A stretch of DNA of 64,000 bases from Aequorivita aquimaris (GTDB lineage Bacteria > Bacteroidota > Bacteroidia > Flavobacteriales > Flavobacteriaceae): positions 186,001-250,000 of the forward strand of contig NZ_JRWG01000004.1 in NCBI RefSeq assembly GCF_001573155.1, read 5' to 3'. The position numbers and the translations under genes were made by a program. Below, piece by piece: positions 52,468-61,711 of the stretch (within the stretch, counting starts at the first letter, position 1; every line of letters begins with the position of its first letter). The notes under the pieces were generated by a model that ran no database searches, was not told where the DNA came from, and saw only the letters and a list, made by a program, of their open reading frames with translations.

Positions 52468-54240
52468 TCAATCTACAATTTGCATTTTTTTCAGAAGAAA
52501 TGAAGCATTCATATTTTGGCAGATTCCCGGTTTGAAAGTGTAGTCAAAAATAAGTTCGTCGTTTTCAATTCGCGCGTCGAAGAAATAGTTCTTTACTTCG
52601 GGCAATTCATCTGCGGCAGCGCATAGACTTAAATCGTGCGTTGCGATGATGCCGGTGGAATTGCTGGCAACAAGTTTTTCAACAAACTTTCGGGAGCCGA
52701 TGGCTTTGTCGGTGCTGTTTGTTCCTTTCAGAATTTCATCAAGTATGATAAAATAACGGTCAGACTTTATTTCGTCAACAATAAATTTCAAACGTTTCAA
52801 TTCACTGAAGAAATACGACTCGTCGTCTGTCAAACTATCCGTAGTCCGCATACTCGTAATGAGCTTTATTGGGTTATACTGGGCTTTTTCGGCACAAACG
52901 GGCAGGCCGAGATTTCCCATGACGATTTGCAGGGAAACAGTTCTTAAAAAAGTACTTTTCCCTGCCATATTCGCACCTGTAACAATAAAAAATTCTTCGG
53001 AATTTATCTGAAAATCATTCCGCACCATCGTTGCTTCCTTCAACAATGGATGTCCGGCTCCCTTCACTTTTAAAACGGGAATATCATCATTGATTTTTGG
53101 AAACACATAGTCGGGATGGTTAAAGGCGAAATTGCCCAAACTGTTATAGGCATCAAAAAAAGTAATCGCATCAAACCACACCGAGACACTCGCATTGTGC
53201 TCTAAAATCCATTGTTCAATATTGTAGCTTTGCAGCAGATCGCGAAGCATAAAACCATTGGCAATAACCCCAATAAGCATATTGCTACGTTGATCTAATG
53301 CATCTAAGTGTTTTGCAAATTTCTTCAGGACAGATGAAGCTTTCTTTTCTGAATTAACCACCAGATTTCGTTTTTTCGAAAGTAATTCTGAAGAAAATTC
53401 CTCGTGTTCTATTTCCTTTATTAATTTATAAAATTGTTCAAAAGTGCTTTGAATTTTTGAAGTATGCGAGGAAAGGTCGTTTACCTTTTTTAAATAGCTG
53501 CCCGAAATTGCCAATCCCAAAAAGAACCAGCCAGCCACAGCGTAGCCCGAAACCAAATCGAGAAAATTCAACACAATCAATGTTACTGAAATAACCGAAA
53601 ATACAAGCGACACGGTCTTTATCCACTTTGGGACAAAAGCTTTATAGTTTTTAAGCCAATCGGTTACTTCGGTGGCAGAAACTTCTATTTTCACCAATGA
53701 AGCAATTGCAGAGAATTGTTGGCGCCATTTGGGCATTTCAGCCAATTCGGTTATTGCCTGTTGCTTTTTTGGAATTGCATCAATTTTGTTTTCAGTGAAA
53801 ATTTTCGCCAAAAAATCGGAGCCGCTTTCCAAAGCAGTTCTATTTAAGTATTGAAAAAAAGAACCACGCCCAAAAAGATCGATATCCTGACTGTAGCAAT
53901 GAAGCGGGTCTTTATATTTTTCGCCGGAAGGCAAATGGTGAAACGCCCGGTTCAGCACTTCCAGTTCGGTTTCATTTTGTGCTATTAAAGCGTTTTCTAA
54001 ATCACGCTGGTATTGCAGAGCGCTGTGTTTTGAAACTAAATAAACAAATGCGGTAATGGTCAGAACGATTATAGCAATAACAACTTTTGTGTTTCCGAAG
54101 AAAAAATAAACTCCAAAACACGCAATCAAAAAAACCACAAGCCGAATGGAACTGGAAACAACAAGTTTTCGTCTTACTTTTTGTAACACCTCAGTGTGAA
54201 TTTCAATCTGAAGTTTGTAAAAATCGGCGGGATGGTTCAT
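52468..54240 (-). CDS. Membrane-associated MutS-related ATPase
   Basis: 590 residues. Two pairs of hydrophobic segments near residues 30-70 and 210-245, then a MutS-like ABC ATPase domain: Walker A ITGANMAGKSTFLRT, SELKRLKFI, Walker B FIILDEILKGTNSTDKA and the TGIIATHDLSLC signature. It lacks the mismatch-binding domain of MutS. Family members are frequent in Bacteroidota and their role is not established; the membrane segments argue against a mismatch repair function. Confidence 0.88.
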   Translation of the reverse strand: MNHPADFYKLQIEIHTEVLQKVRRKLVVSSSIRLVVFLIACFGVYFFFGNTKVVIAIIVLTITAFVYLVSKHSALQYQRDLENALIAQNETELEVLNRAFHHLPSGEKYKDPLHCYSQDIDLFGRGSFFQYLNRTALESGSDFLAKIFTENKIDAIPKKQQAITELAEMPKWRQQFSAIASLVKIEVSATEVTDWLKNYKAFVPKWIKTVSLVFSVISVTLIVLNFLDLVSGYAVAGWFFLGLAISGSYLKKVNDLSSHTSKIQSTFEQFYKLIKEIEHEEFSSELLSKKRNLVVNSEKKASSVLKKFAKHLDALDQRSNMLIGVIANGFMLRDLLQSYNIEQWILEHNASVSVWFDAITFFDAYNSLGNFAFNHPDYVFPKINDDIPVLKVKGAGHPLLKEATMVRNDFQINSEEFFIVTGANMAGKSTFLRTVSLQIVMGNLGLPVCAEKAQYNPIKLITSMRTTDSLTDDESYFFSELKRLKFIVDEIKSDRYFIILDEILKGTNSTDKAIGSRKFVEKLVASNSTGIIATHDLSLCAAADELPEVKNYFFDARIENDELIFDYTFKPGICQNMNASFLLKKMQIVD

Positions 54241-54257
54241 CTATTTTTTTAGAAAAT

Positions 54258-54617
54258 TTAAAGTGAAGCGAGTTCTGCTTGCAATTTTTTGGTGAGGCTT
54301 TTTACCACCAAATCATAGGAATGGTCAATCAGTTCCAAAAGCAATTCATGGGGGATGTTTCTCTCTAGTTCCACCGTGTTCCAATGTACTTTGCTCATGT
54401 GGTAGCCCGGACGGATTAGGCCGTCATATTCTTCACGCAGCTCGATGGCCCGCTCGGGGTCGCATTTTAAATTGGCCTGCGCAGGATTGTATTCTAAACC
54501 AGTGAGAGCAAACATTTTGCCCATCACTTTAAAAACCAACGTTTTTTCATCAAAAGGAAAAGATTCGGTAACGCCCTTTTTAGAGATGCAATATTCACGA
54601 AATTGTTCTATGTTCAT
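54258..54617 (-). CDS. MmcQ/YjbR family DNA-binding-like protein
   Basis: 119 residues from the ATG at 54617 (upstream frame belongs to the preceding gene). Signatures: MNIEQFREYCISKKGVTESFPF, KVMGKMFALTG, NLKCDPERAIELREEY, and YHMSKVHWNTV. The fold is a CyaY-like double-wing reported to bind DNA. Its ATG overlaps the preceding stop as ATGA, so it is coupled to the DUF4230 gene. Cellular role unknown. Confidence 0.9.
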   Translation of the reverse strand: MNIEQFREYCISKKGVTESFPFDEKTLVFKVMGKMFALTGLEYNPAQANLKCDPERAIELREEYDGLIRPGYHMSKVHWNTVELERNIPHELLLELIDHSYDLVVKSLTKKLQAELASL

Positions 54618-55225
54618 TGCTTTAATTTTGGTTTTTCTTCTGCCGAATACAATGCCGAATAATCCAGTTTCCAATTGATGGTCTCTACCAGTTTTTCCAT
54701 AAGCTGAATGGTTTCCAAGGCTTGTTTTGAAGCTTCATTCAACAAACCGCTTTCTGGGATTTTATCGACTATGTGTTTTTTGGCTTCTTGGTTTATTTCA
54801 GTAAGATCGCTTGCGGTAAAGGGATTTGCCCAGCCCTCGCGCTTGTCGTAATATTTAAAATCGGTTTCAATGGTAAGCAATTGTGGCTGTGGAAAATTGG
54901 TGAGAATTATAGTTCTATTTTGGGTGTCGGCGTGCATTTTTACCTTCGTAAGGTCAAAGCCAATGTGTGCTTTGGCTTCAATCAAAACCAAGGCTTTCTT
55001 TTTTCCCAAAAGTAAATTCAGCCATTTATCCTTCACATTTTCGTAATAGAAAATTTCAGAAAAATCGCCTTCCACGGTAATGAATTTGCACACACTGCGT
55101 ATTTTTTCCATCAAAATAACCGACTGGGTGTTTACCTTCTCACGTTTTCGGTCACCACTGAAACGCGCAAAAAGAAAATAAGCCACAACAGCACCAACGG
55201 CCAAGCCAATAAAGAGATATTCCAT
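54614..55225 (-). CDS. DUF4230 single-pass membrane protein
   Basis: 203 residues from the ATG at 55225; a TTG at 55240 would overlap the upstream gene. One N-terminal helix (YLFIGLAVGAVVAYFLFARF) is followed by a DUF4230 domain with KFITVEGDFSEIFYYE, VLIEAKAHIGFDLTKVK and LLTIETDFKYYDKREGW. Exported domain of unknown role. It is the fifth gene of a minus-strand operon running from ruvC. Confidence 0.85.
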   Translation of the reverse strand: MEYLFIGLAVGAVVAYFLFARFSGDRKREKVNTQSVILMEKIRSVCKFITVEGDFSEIFYYENVKDKWLNLLLGKKKALVLIEAKAHIGFDLTKVKMHADTQNRTIILTNFPQPQLLTIETDFKYYDKREGWANPFTASDLTEINQEAKKHIVDKIPESGLLNEASKQALETIQLMEKLVETINWKLDYSALYSAEEKPKLKQ

Positions 55226-55229
55226 GATA

Positions 55230-55580
55230 TTATTTTCCAATGCTTCCCAAATGAGTATTCTTAAAACTGTCTGGATATTTTAAACCGTATCCAAAAATTC
55301 TGTCGAAGGAAGCGTGTGAGAACAAAATTACACCTATTAAAATTAACATGGAATTGTTGAGATAAAATCCTGACAAGCCAATAGCAATTGCAATAGCTTT
55401 ATGGTGAAAAAGATTATAGGTAAAAGCGCCAACCCTAGTGTTAACCAAATACCCCACCATGCCAATATCGGGTGTGAGCAGCAATGCAGGAAACCACCAC
55501 CACGCATAATCCAATTGTGAAAAGAGGAAAATCCCAAGGATAAATTGGGCCAATTCCTCAATTTTTAAAGTTGTCTTCAC
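55230..55580 (-). CDS. DUF4260 membrane protein
   Basis: 116 residues from a GTG at 55580; longer starts overlap the upstream cyclase gene. Helical membrane segments: LAQFILGIFLFSQLDYAWWWFPALLL, AFTYNLFHHKAIAIAIGLSGFYL and LILIGVILFSHASFDRIFGYGLKYPDSFK, the last with the family's His-x-x-x-D-R motif. It starts 1 nt after the cyclase stop and its own stop precedes DUF4230 by 4 nt. Function unknown. Confidence 0.85.
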   Translation of the reverse strand: MKTTLKIEELAQFILGIFLFSQLDYAWWWFPALLLTPDIGMVGYLVNTRVGAFTYNLFHHKAIAIAIGLSGFYLNNSMLILIGVILFSHASFDRIFGYGLKYPDSFKNTHLGSIGK

Positions 55581-55581
55581 G

Positions 55582-56349
55582 TTATAAAATTTTATAGAGA
55601 ACAGGTTTGCTCGGTGCTGCGTCGTTATGGAAGGATGCAATTTGCAAATTCAGCAAATAGCTGCCGTCATCAACGGAATCGGGAACGTAAATCAATTCCG
55701 TAATTGTACAATCAGCTCGCGGGTTTTGAGGAAAATTCCAAAAAGCCTTGTGTGCCAACAGCTTGCCATCGTCTTTTTCCTTGTCAACCGAAGGTAAATC
55801 AATCAACAAATGTTTCACCCCTATTTCCCGTAAAAACAAGGCCGCTTTTTCGTGAAGGAAGGGCCAATTGGTATCGGACCAATGTTTTGATTTTTTATCT
55901 GAAGTATTCGGGAGTGTCCTGATTACTATGGCTTCGGGCGTTTTTCCTTTTAAGGCTTTGGAAATGCTTTCTTCGGAAATATTTTCGTCTGCTCCCCCCG
56001 CCCTCTCCAAAGGAGAAGAAGCTTCGGGTTTTATTGAAATTACTTCTGCCAAAAAGAAAAAGGTTTTTAAGGCTTCGTTTACCGAATGAAATTCTTTTGA
56101 AATATGTCCGAAACACTCGGTATGCGTGCCGTGGGCGTGTGGATTGAAAAACACATTGTTGAAATTTACCGAAGCGCCTTCCGAAACCTTTCCCGTCCAA
56201 TCGCCCATTTTTACAGGTGCTATCGTTGGTTTGTTTTGGTACCACGCCAACGGGTTCTCTTCGGAAGACCGCAAAGGGATTGAAATATCCAAAGGCTTGG
56301 AGAAATCTGCAATAATGGTTTTGTTTTTAATTTCAAGGGTTGCTTTCAT
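55582..56349 (-). CDS. Cyclase family protein (kynurenine formamidase-like)
   Basis: 255 residues from the ATG at 56349. The metal-binding motif FFNPHAHGTHTECFGH is the family signature. Members hydrolyse N-formylkynurenine or cyclise polyketides; substrate here is not evident and no other kynurenine gene is in view. The ATG shares a base with the hemW stop (TGATG), so translation is coupled. A stretch PLERAGGADENISEE is an unusual acidic insert. Confidence 0.88.
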   Translation of the reverse strand: MKATLEIKNKTIIADFSKPLDISIPLRSSEENPLAWYQNKPTIAPVKMGDWTGKVSEGASVNFNNVFFNPHAHGTHTECFGHISKEFHSVNEALKTFFFLAEVISIKPEASSPLERAGGADENISEESISKALKGKTPEAIVIRTLPNTSDKKSKHWSDTNWPFLHEKAALFLREIGVKHLLIDLPSVDKEKDDGKLLAHKAFWNFPQNPRADCTITELIYVPDSVDDGSYLLNLQIASFHNDAAPSKPVLYKIL

Positions 56350-57479
56350 CAATCTAAATTTACTAAGAATAAGTCTGCCGCAATACCATCACTCAAAAAC
56401 TTTCCTTTTTTTGAAATTTTTAGTGTTTCGTTTTCAAGGATCAAAAGGTTATTTTTTAATAGATTCTCAGCTTGTTTTAATAAATATTCTGAATATTTTT
56501 TTCCAAATTCGCTTTCAACCTTTCCCAAGAAAACGCCCTTTTTGGTACGCAATCCCGTCATGATATATTCGTTGTACTTGTCTTGTTTTGACAGCAATTC
56601 TTTTTCAGATGGAAGCTCGCCTGCCTCAATGCTTTTTATGTATTTTGTATTGTTGGCAATATTCCAACTGCGGAATTTTCCATCGTAACTGTGCGCCGAG
56701 GGCCCGATGCCCAGATAGGGTTTTCCTTCCCAATAGGCAGTGTTGTTTCGGGAATGGAAACCAGGTTTGCCAAAATTTGAAAACTCATAGTTCTCCAACC
56801 CAGCTTTTTCGGTTTCCGAAAGTAATATTTCGTAGTGCTGTTTTGCGGCTTCTTCATCCACAGGCGGCACGATTCCCTTTTCGATGAATTTTTTTAAAGC
56901 GGTTTTTGGCTCCACTGTCAAGGCATAACACGAAAGATGGGGAACATCTAGATTTAATGCAATTTCAAGATTTTTTTTCCAGCGTTCGTGGCTCATTCCC
57001 GGGATGCCGTAAATTAAATCGATGCTGATATTTTCAAAATATTGCTTCGCCTCTTTTATAGACTCCAAAGCTTCGGAAGCTTTGTGGGCGCGGTTCATCA
57101 GCTTTAAATCTTCTTCGAAAAAAGATTGGATGCCGATGCTCAAACGGTTAATCTGTGAATTTGTGAATTTGTGAATTTGTTCTTTTGAAAGATCATCGGG
57201 ATTGGCTTCGAGGGTGATTTCGGGATTTTCTGAAACCTTAAAATTTGAATAAATAGTTTCAAAAATCTGTTGCAATTCCTCGGAAGAAAGCAAACTTGGT
57301 GTACCGCCACCAAAATAAATGGTCTCCACATTTCCGTCGAGCTCATTTTTCCGCAGCACCAATTCCGTGCACAACGCATTTACCAATTCCTCTTTTTTCT
57401 TCAGCGAAGTGGAAAAATGAAAATCGCAGTAATGACACGCCTGCTTGCAAAAAGGAATGTGGATGTAAATGCCCGACAT
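56349..57479 (-). CDS. hemW: Radical SAM haem chaperone HemW
   Basis: 376 residues. GIYIHIPFCKQACHYCDFHF holds the C-x3-C-x2-C cluster motif, followed by YFGGGTPSLLS and ITLEANPDD. HemW binds and delivers haem to respiratory enzymes rather than oxidising coproporphyrinogen, as it lacks features of HemN. It begins 1 nt downstream of the ruvC stop. Confidence 0.94.
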   Translation of the reverse strand: MSGIYIHIPFCKQACHYCDFHFSTSLKKKEELVNALCTELVLRKNELDGNVETIYFGGGTPSLLSSEELQQIFETIYSNFKVSENPEITLEANPDDLSKEQIHKFTNSQINRLSIGIQSFFEEDLKLMNRAHKASEALESIKEAKQYFENISIDLIYGIPGMSHERWKKNLEIALNLDVPHLSCYALTVEPKTALKKFIEKGIVPPVDEEAAKQHYEILLSETEKAGLENYEFSNFGKPGFHSRNNTAYWEGKPYLGIGPSAHSYDGKFRSWNIANNTKYIKSIEAGELPSEKELLSKQDKYNEYIMTGLRTKKGVFLGKVESEFGKKYSEYLLKQAENLLKNNLLILENETLKISKKGKFLSDGIAADLFLVNLD

Positions 57480-57480
57480 A

Positions 57481-58041
57481 TTATTTATCTATTCGCTCTT
57501 CGTTCTGTTTCACAAAAGCTGCCCAACCTGTGTAGCTTTTCCCAATTTCAACCTTCCCGGAATTGTAAAAGTGACAGACGGCCGCCGCGAGACCATCGGT
57601 ACTGTCCAAATTCTTTGGTAATTCCTTTAAATTCAAAAGACTTTGAAGCATTTTTGCCACCTGCTCCTTACTGGCGTTTCCGTTGCCCGTAATGGCCATT
57701 TTTATTTTTTTGGGAGAATACTCGGTAATGGGAATCTGCCGTGAAAGTCCCGCCGCCATTGCCACTCCCTGCGCCCTTCCCAGCTTGAGCATCGATTGCA
57801 CGTTTTTTCCAAAAAACGGTGCCTCAATAGCAATTTCATCAGGATTGTGCGAGTCAATCAACTCAATGGTACGCTCAAAAATCAGCTTCAGTTTTAGGTA
57901 ATGGTCGTCATATTTTTTTAGTTGCAGCTCGTTCAGTTGCATAAACTGCATTTGTTTGCCCACCACTTTTATTAAGCCGAATCCCATAATGGTGGTTCCG
58001 GGGTCTATTCCCAATATAATTTTTTCTATTTTGTCCTTCAT
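57481..58041 (-). CDS. ruvC: Crossover junction endodeoxyribonuclease RuvC
   Basis: 186 residues. RuvC resolves Holliday junctions at the end of homologous recombination. Active-site acids sit in ILGIDPGTTIMGFGL, IAIEAPFFGKNVQSMLKLGRAQG and a C-terminal DSTDGLAAAVCH. It heads a six-gene minus-strand operon (ruvC, hemW, cyclase, DUF4260, DUF4230, MmcQ) and diverges from the flippase-like gene. ruvA and ruvB are elsewhere. Confidence 0.96.
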   Translation of the reverse strand: MKDKIEKIILGIDPGTTIMGFGLIKVVGKQMQFMQLNELQLKKYDDHYLKLKLIFERTIELIDSHNPDEIAIEAPFFGKNVQSMLKLGRAQGVAMAAGLSRQIPITEYSPKKIKMAITGNGNASKEQVAKMLQSLLNLKELPKNLDSTDGLAAAVCHFYNSGKVEIGKSYTGWAAFVKQNEERIDK

Positions 58042-58085
58042 TAACAGAATATTCCCGCTTTCGTGGGAATTAGTATTTTAGCACT

Positions 58086-59042
58086 ATGATTGCCGTACCC
58101 CACAAAGCTAAACAATATCTGCTTGCCGCCGCCAAAGTTTTGGTGATTGGCTTAACGTTTGGGTATATTTTTTTTAAGCTGAAAAACAATTCCACATTGG
58201 GTTTTAGTGAGTTTACGGCCACTGTTTTTTCCAAAGGAAGCATTGCCGCATATTCATTGTTGTTCTTTGCTTTTTTAGCAACTGCCAATTGGTTTTTTGA
58301 AATTCTGAAATGGCAAACCTTGGTTTCAACTTTTGAAAAAATAAATTTCAAAACTGCGCTAAAACAGAGCTTGGCGTCGCTTACCGTTTCATTGGCAACG
58401 CCTAACCGAATTGGTGAATACGGTGCAAAAGCACTCTTTTTTGAAAGTAAAAAACGAAAAAAAATACTGTTGCTAAACTTCTTTTCAAGTGCGGCACAAA
58501 TGTTTGTCACAAGTTTTTTTGGCTTTTTTGGACTGTTATATCTATTGCGAAATTTTAATATAAGCTATTCGGTCGCGACGCTCTGTTACTTTGGAATTGG
58601 CATTATTTTGCTTTTTGCGGTCGGTTATTATTTCAAGGAAAAAGAACTTTTATTAAAGGGGTTTTCGATTGCCAAAGTGATTCAATTTTTCAAAAAGATT
58701 CCGTTGCAGATACAATTTAAAACCGTTTTATTCTCAACATTTCGCTATGCCATTTTCAGCGGGATGTTTTACGGCTTGTTGCTCTTTTTTGGTGCAAGCA
58801 TTGCCTTTTGGAAAGCTATCCCGCTCATTTTTGCGATGTATTTTTTGGTTTCCATCCTGCCCACGCTTTTTATTTTTGACGTTGTAATCCGCGGGGGCGT
58901 GGCGGTTTGGCTGTTTTCGTTTGCAGAAGTTGTGGAGTTGGTTGTGCTATCAACCGTGCTCGCTATGTGGCTTTTCAATTTTGTATTGCCTTCGCTACTG
59001 GGCAGTTTTTTTGTGCTCACTTACCAACCCGCAACCCGATGA
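58086..59042 (+). CDS. Lysylphosphatidylglycerol synthase TM-like/UPF0104 flippase protein
   Basis: 318 residues with about eight membrane helices. The pattern of the family is seen in SLTVSLATPNRIGEYGAKALFF, where the polar residues lie in the membrane, and FSTFRYAIFSGMFYGLLLFFG. Such proteins are thought to move lipids or lipid-linked sugars. Its end overlaps the start of the glycosyltransferase (ATGA), suggesting one handles the other's lipid carrier. Confidence 0.85.
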   Translation: MIAVPHKAKQYLLAAAKVLVIGLTFGYIFFKLKNNSTLGFSEFTATVFSKGSIAAYSLLFFAFLATANWFFEILKWQTLVSTFEKINFKTALKQSLASLTVSLATPNRIGEYGAKALFFESKKRKKILLLNFFSSAAQMFVTSFFGFFGLLYLLRNFNISYSVATLCYFGIGIILLFAVGYYFKEKELLLKGFSIAKVIQFFKKIPLQIQFKTVLFSTFRYAIFSGMFYGLLLFFGASIAFWKAIPLIFAMYFLVSILPTLFIFDVVIRGGVAVWLFSFAEVVELVVLSTVLAMWLFNFVLPSLLGSFFVLTYQPATR

Positions 59043-60166
59043 TTTGGGCGGTTCTTATAGTATTTGCCGCTTATTTTATTTCGATGGCGGCCATAGTTTA
59101 TGGTTTTAAAAAAATAGCTCCTTTTTCTTCGGAAACAGAAAAGTCCAAAACCCGTTTCAGTCTAATCATTCCTTTTAGAAACGAGGCCGAAAACCTTCAG
59201 GCGCTTTTGGAATCCATCAAAAAATTAAAGTATGACTCTGAATTGCTTGAAATCATTTTTGTGAACGACGCTTCCGAAGATAATTCAGAAACGATCATTT
59301 TCGAAGCGATTGAAAAAAGCAAGTTTTCAATAAAACTTATTCAAAATAAGCGGATTTCAAATTCACCAAAAAAAGATGCTGTCACTAAAGCGATAAAAAA
59401 TTCAACCTTTGAATGGGTCGTAACTACCGATGCCGACTGCGAGGTCCCAGAAAACTGGCTAAAAACCCTTGATGCCTTTATTCAAAAAAACAATGCGGTA
59501 ATGGTTTGCGGCCCGGTAATCTACAAATCAAGCGGAAGTTTTATTGAAAGCTTTCAGCAACTCGACGGTATGAGTCTGCAGGCCGTGACCATCGGCAGTT
59601 TTGGACTTAACAATCCGTTGCTCAGTAATGGGGCAAATTTGGCTTATAAAAAGGAGGCTTTTCTAAAAGTGAACGGTTTTTCGGGAAATGACCATATTGC
59701 AAGTGGCGACGATATTTTTCTTTTGGAAAAGATGAAAAAAGCATTTCCGAAGCAAGTTCACTTTTTGAAATCCAAGGAAGCAATTGTTTCCACAAAACCG
59801 CAAAAAAAATGGAAAGATGTTATAAACCAGCGTATCCGTTGGGCTTCAAAAACTTCGAAGCAAAAAAATACAGCTTCCATGTTTTTGGGCATTTTGGTGT
59901 TTTTGGTGAATGTTTCATTGCTCGCAATTCCGTTTTTAATGGCTTTCAATCCTCAAAACCTTTTCGTTTACATATTGCTTCTTTCCGCAAAAATAATTGC
60001 AGATTATCTTGTAATTCGGCAAGTGGCAGTATTCTTTTCAGAGAAAATTGTACTGTGGAAATTTTTGTGGCTGCCGTTTCTGTATGCGACGATTGTTTTG
60101 GTGGTAGTTTTCGGGAGCTTTGGTGGAAACTATTCCTGGAAAGGGCGAAGCTTTGAAAAACAGTGA
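59039..60166 (+). CDS. Family 2 glycosyltransferase, membrane
   Basis: 375 residues from the ATG at 59039; the long frame upstream is a shadow of the flippase gene. N-terminal helix, then FSLIIPFRNEAENLQALLESI, VNDASEDNS, VTTDADCEVP (Asp-x-Asp type), and a QxxRW-like acceptor motif (NQRIRWASK). Three C-terminal membrane segments end the chain. Product unknown; coupling with the flippase-like protein indicates a lipid-linked glycan. Confidence 0.92.
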   Translation: MIWAVLIVFAAYFISMAAIVYGFKKIAPFSSETEKSKTRFSLIIPFRNEAENLQALLESIKKLKYDSELLEIIFVNDASEDNSETIIFEAIEKSKFSIKLIQNKRISNSPKKDAVTKAIKNSTFEWVVTTDADCEVPENWLKTLDAFIQKNNAVMVCGPVIYKSSGSFIESFQQLDGMSLQAVTIGSFGLNNPLLSNGANLAYKKEAFLKVNGFSGNDHIASGDDIFLLEKMKKAFPKQVHFLKSKEAIVSTKPQKKWKDVINQRIRWASKTSKQKNTASMFLGILVFLVNVSLLAIPFLMAFNPQNLFVYILLLSAKIIADYLVIRQVAVFFSEKIVLWKFLWLPFLYATIVLVVVFGSFGGNYSWKGRSFEKQ

Positions 60167-60214
60167 TAAATTGATTAAATTTTTTACCTTAGCCATACTT
60201 TAAAACTTGCCCTT

Positions 60215-61108
60215 ATGAAATCGTTTTTCCCCATTTTCGTCTTGTTGCTCCTTATTCTTTCCACAGGCACGCTGCAGGCCCAGCAGCAATATACCGTTAA
60301 CGGTGAAACCTACACTCTGAAAACTGAAGTGGAAGGCGCCCTAACCTTGCTGTGGAATACTATTGATGGCGAATACCGCTATTTTTCAAAAAAAGGAAAT
60401 GATATTGTTGAATTGAAAAACACAAAACAAAACGGCGATTACCAAGAGGAATACAAGGAAACCCTACGGCAGCAAACGAGGGATGCAGCGGTCTCCACTG
60501 AAAAAGTAAACCTAACCCTACCGAGTCTTCGCGCATTTTTTGTGAAATACAACAAAAAGAAGGATCCCAACTTCAATGAAAAAGAAAAATCCATAGATCT
60601 ACAGTTTCGCATAGGAGCTTTTGCAGGGGTTAGCAACAGTGTTTATACAGAAAATCCAACCAATGAATTGCAAGCCGTCGCGGGAATAGATTTTGAATTG
60701 ATAGATGTTGTGAAACTAAAAAGACACGCACTTGTGTTTCGTTTTAAACAGACTTTTGAAAGCAGTGAATACAAGTATTCAGCTTCTCAATTGTCATTGA
60801 ATTACCGTTTCAAATTTGTAAAAACACCAAAGTTTGATGCTTTTATAAATACCAAATTTGCTGCACTTACTTTTTCAAAAAGGGAACAAACCTATATTTT
60901 GGCACCCCATGTTTTTCCTAATATAACATATACTGAAAAGACTTCCGGCAGCGATTTCAGCGCTCCAATTACTTTTGGTTTGGGTGCAGATTATAAAGTG
61001 GGCAATGGTTACATCACTTTTAACTACAACGATATTGTGGGGTTAAATGTGGAAAGCAATGATGAGTTTCCTGTAGATTTCACACTCGGTTATAAATTCA
61101 ACCTGTAA
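60215..61108 (+). CDS. Hypothetical outer-membrane barrel-like protein
   Basis: 297 residues with signal peptide (ends TLQAQQQ). The second half alternates hydrophobic and polar residues in strands ended by aromatic residues (QLSLNYRFKFV, FDAFINTKFAALTF, GYITFNYNDIVGL, DFTLGYKFNL), with a final F-N-L as in outer membrane beta-barrels. The first half is a plug-like domain. No family recognised. It abuts the following convergent gene without a gap. Confidence 0.7.
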   Translation: MKSFFPIFVLLLLILSTGTLQAQQQYTVNGETYTLKTEVEGALTLLWNTIDGEYRYFSKKGNDIVELKNTKQNGDYQEEYKETLRQQTRDAAVSTEKVNLTLPSLRAFFVKYNKKKDPNFNEKEKSIDLQFRIGAFAGVSNSVYTENPTNELQAVAGIDFELIDVVKLKRHALVFRFKQTFESSEYKYSASQLSLNYRFKFVKTPKFDAFINTKFAALTFSKREQTYILAPHVFPNITYTEKTSGSDFSAPITFGLGADYKVGNGYITFNYNDIVGLNVESNDEFPVDFTLGYKFNL

Positions 61109-61588
61109 TCAATTTGTTTTGATAATAACGGGTAAGGTGAATTGTGTTGTGACGGGAATACCACGTTTATAAGCTGGGGCCACAGGCTTTAGCGAATCGA
61201 TACTCTGCAAAATCCACATTTCCAGATCTGGAAATTCCTTCTGCAACAAACTGTCCATTTTTATCTCTAATATGGAAAGTTGACCACTGCTGCTTACTTC
61301 AAAATTTACTTTTACCGTGTCATAAACCTCGCGCACGGCAACCATATCTTCATGGCTTATCGATTTATAAAGATGGGAATTTATCGTATTTATAAAGCAA
61401 TCTTTTTGCTCTGGCTTTTCCAATATGTTCTCACAGTTTGAAAACGATGGATACCGATCTACCTCTTTCCAGTCTATAGCTCCAATTTCTTCTTTGTAAA
61501 TTTTTTCTGAAGAAACTTTTTCGGTCTCAAAAAACTGACAGGAAGTTGCCAGTAGCAGTATAAAAACCAAATGGAAGCGCTTTATCAT
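61109..61588 (-). CDS. TonB-domain-like lipoprotein
   Basis: 159 residues. Lipoprotein signal MIKRFHLVFILLLATSC. The mature chain has the cysteine pair and strand pattern of the TonB-like proteins at 495, 931 and 61712 (YPSFSNCEN, then DCFINTIN, VKVNFEVSSSGQL, VTTQFTLPVIIKT), though more diverged. Stop codon lies beside that of the convergent gene. Function unknown. Confidence 0.75.
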   Translation of the reverse strand: MIKRFHLVFILLLATSCQFFETEKVSSEKIYKEEIGAIDWKEVDRYPSFSNCENILEKPEQKDCFINTINSHLYKSISHEDMVAVREVYDTVKVNFEVSSSGQLSILEIKMDSLLQKEFPDLEMWILQSIDSLKPVAPAYKRGIPVTTQFTLPVIIKTN

Positions 61589-61663
61589 TTCAGAAATAAA
61601 TTCTACTTGAAAAGTACAAATTTATTGAAACTTAATGGATTGAAAACGAAAGTAAGTTCCATA

Positions 61664-61693
61664 AAAAAGCCGAAGATTTTTCTTCGGCTTTTT
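61664..61693 (-). terminator. Terminator of the BlaI-M56 operon
   Basis: AAAAAGCCGAAGA (61664-61676) pairs with TCTTCGGCTTTTT (61681-61693), 13-bp perfect stem and TTTT loop. It lies downstream of the M56 stop on the minus strand. Confidence 0.88.
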
Positions 61694-61711
61694 AGATATT
61701 TAAGTTGAAAT

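Noticed and set aside
57270-57692. 140-residue plus-strand frame across hemW and ruvC
   Set aside because: Shadow of two well-supported minus-strand genes.
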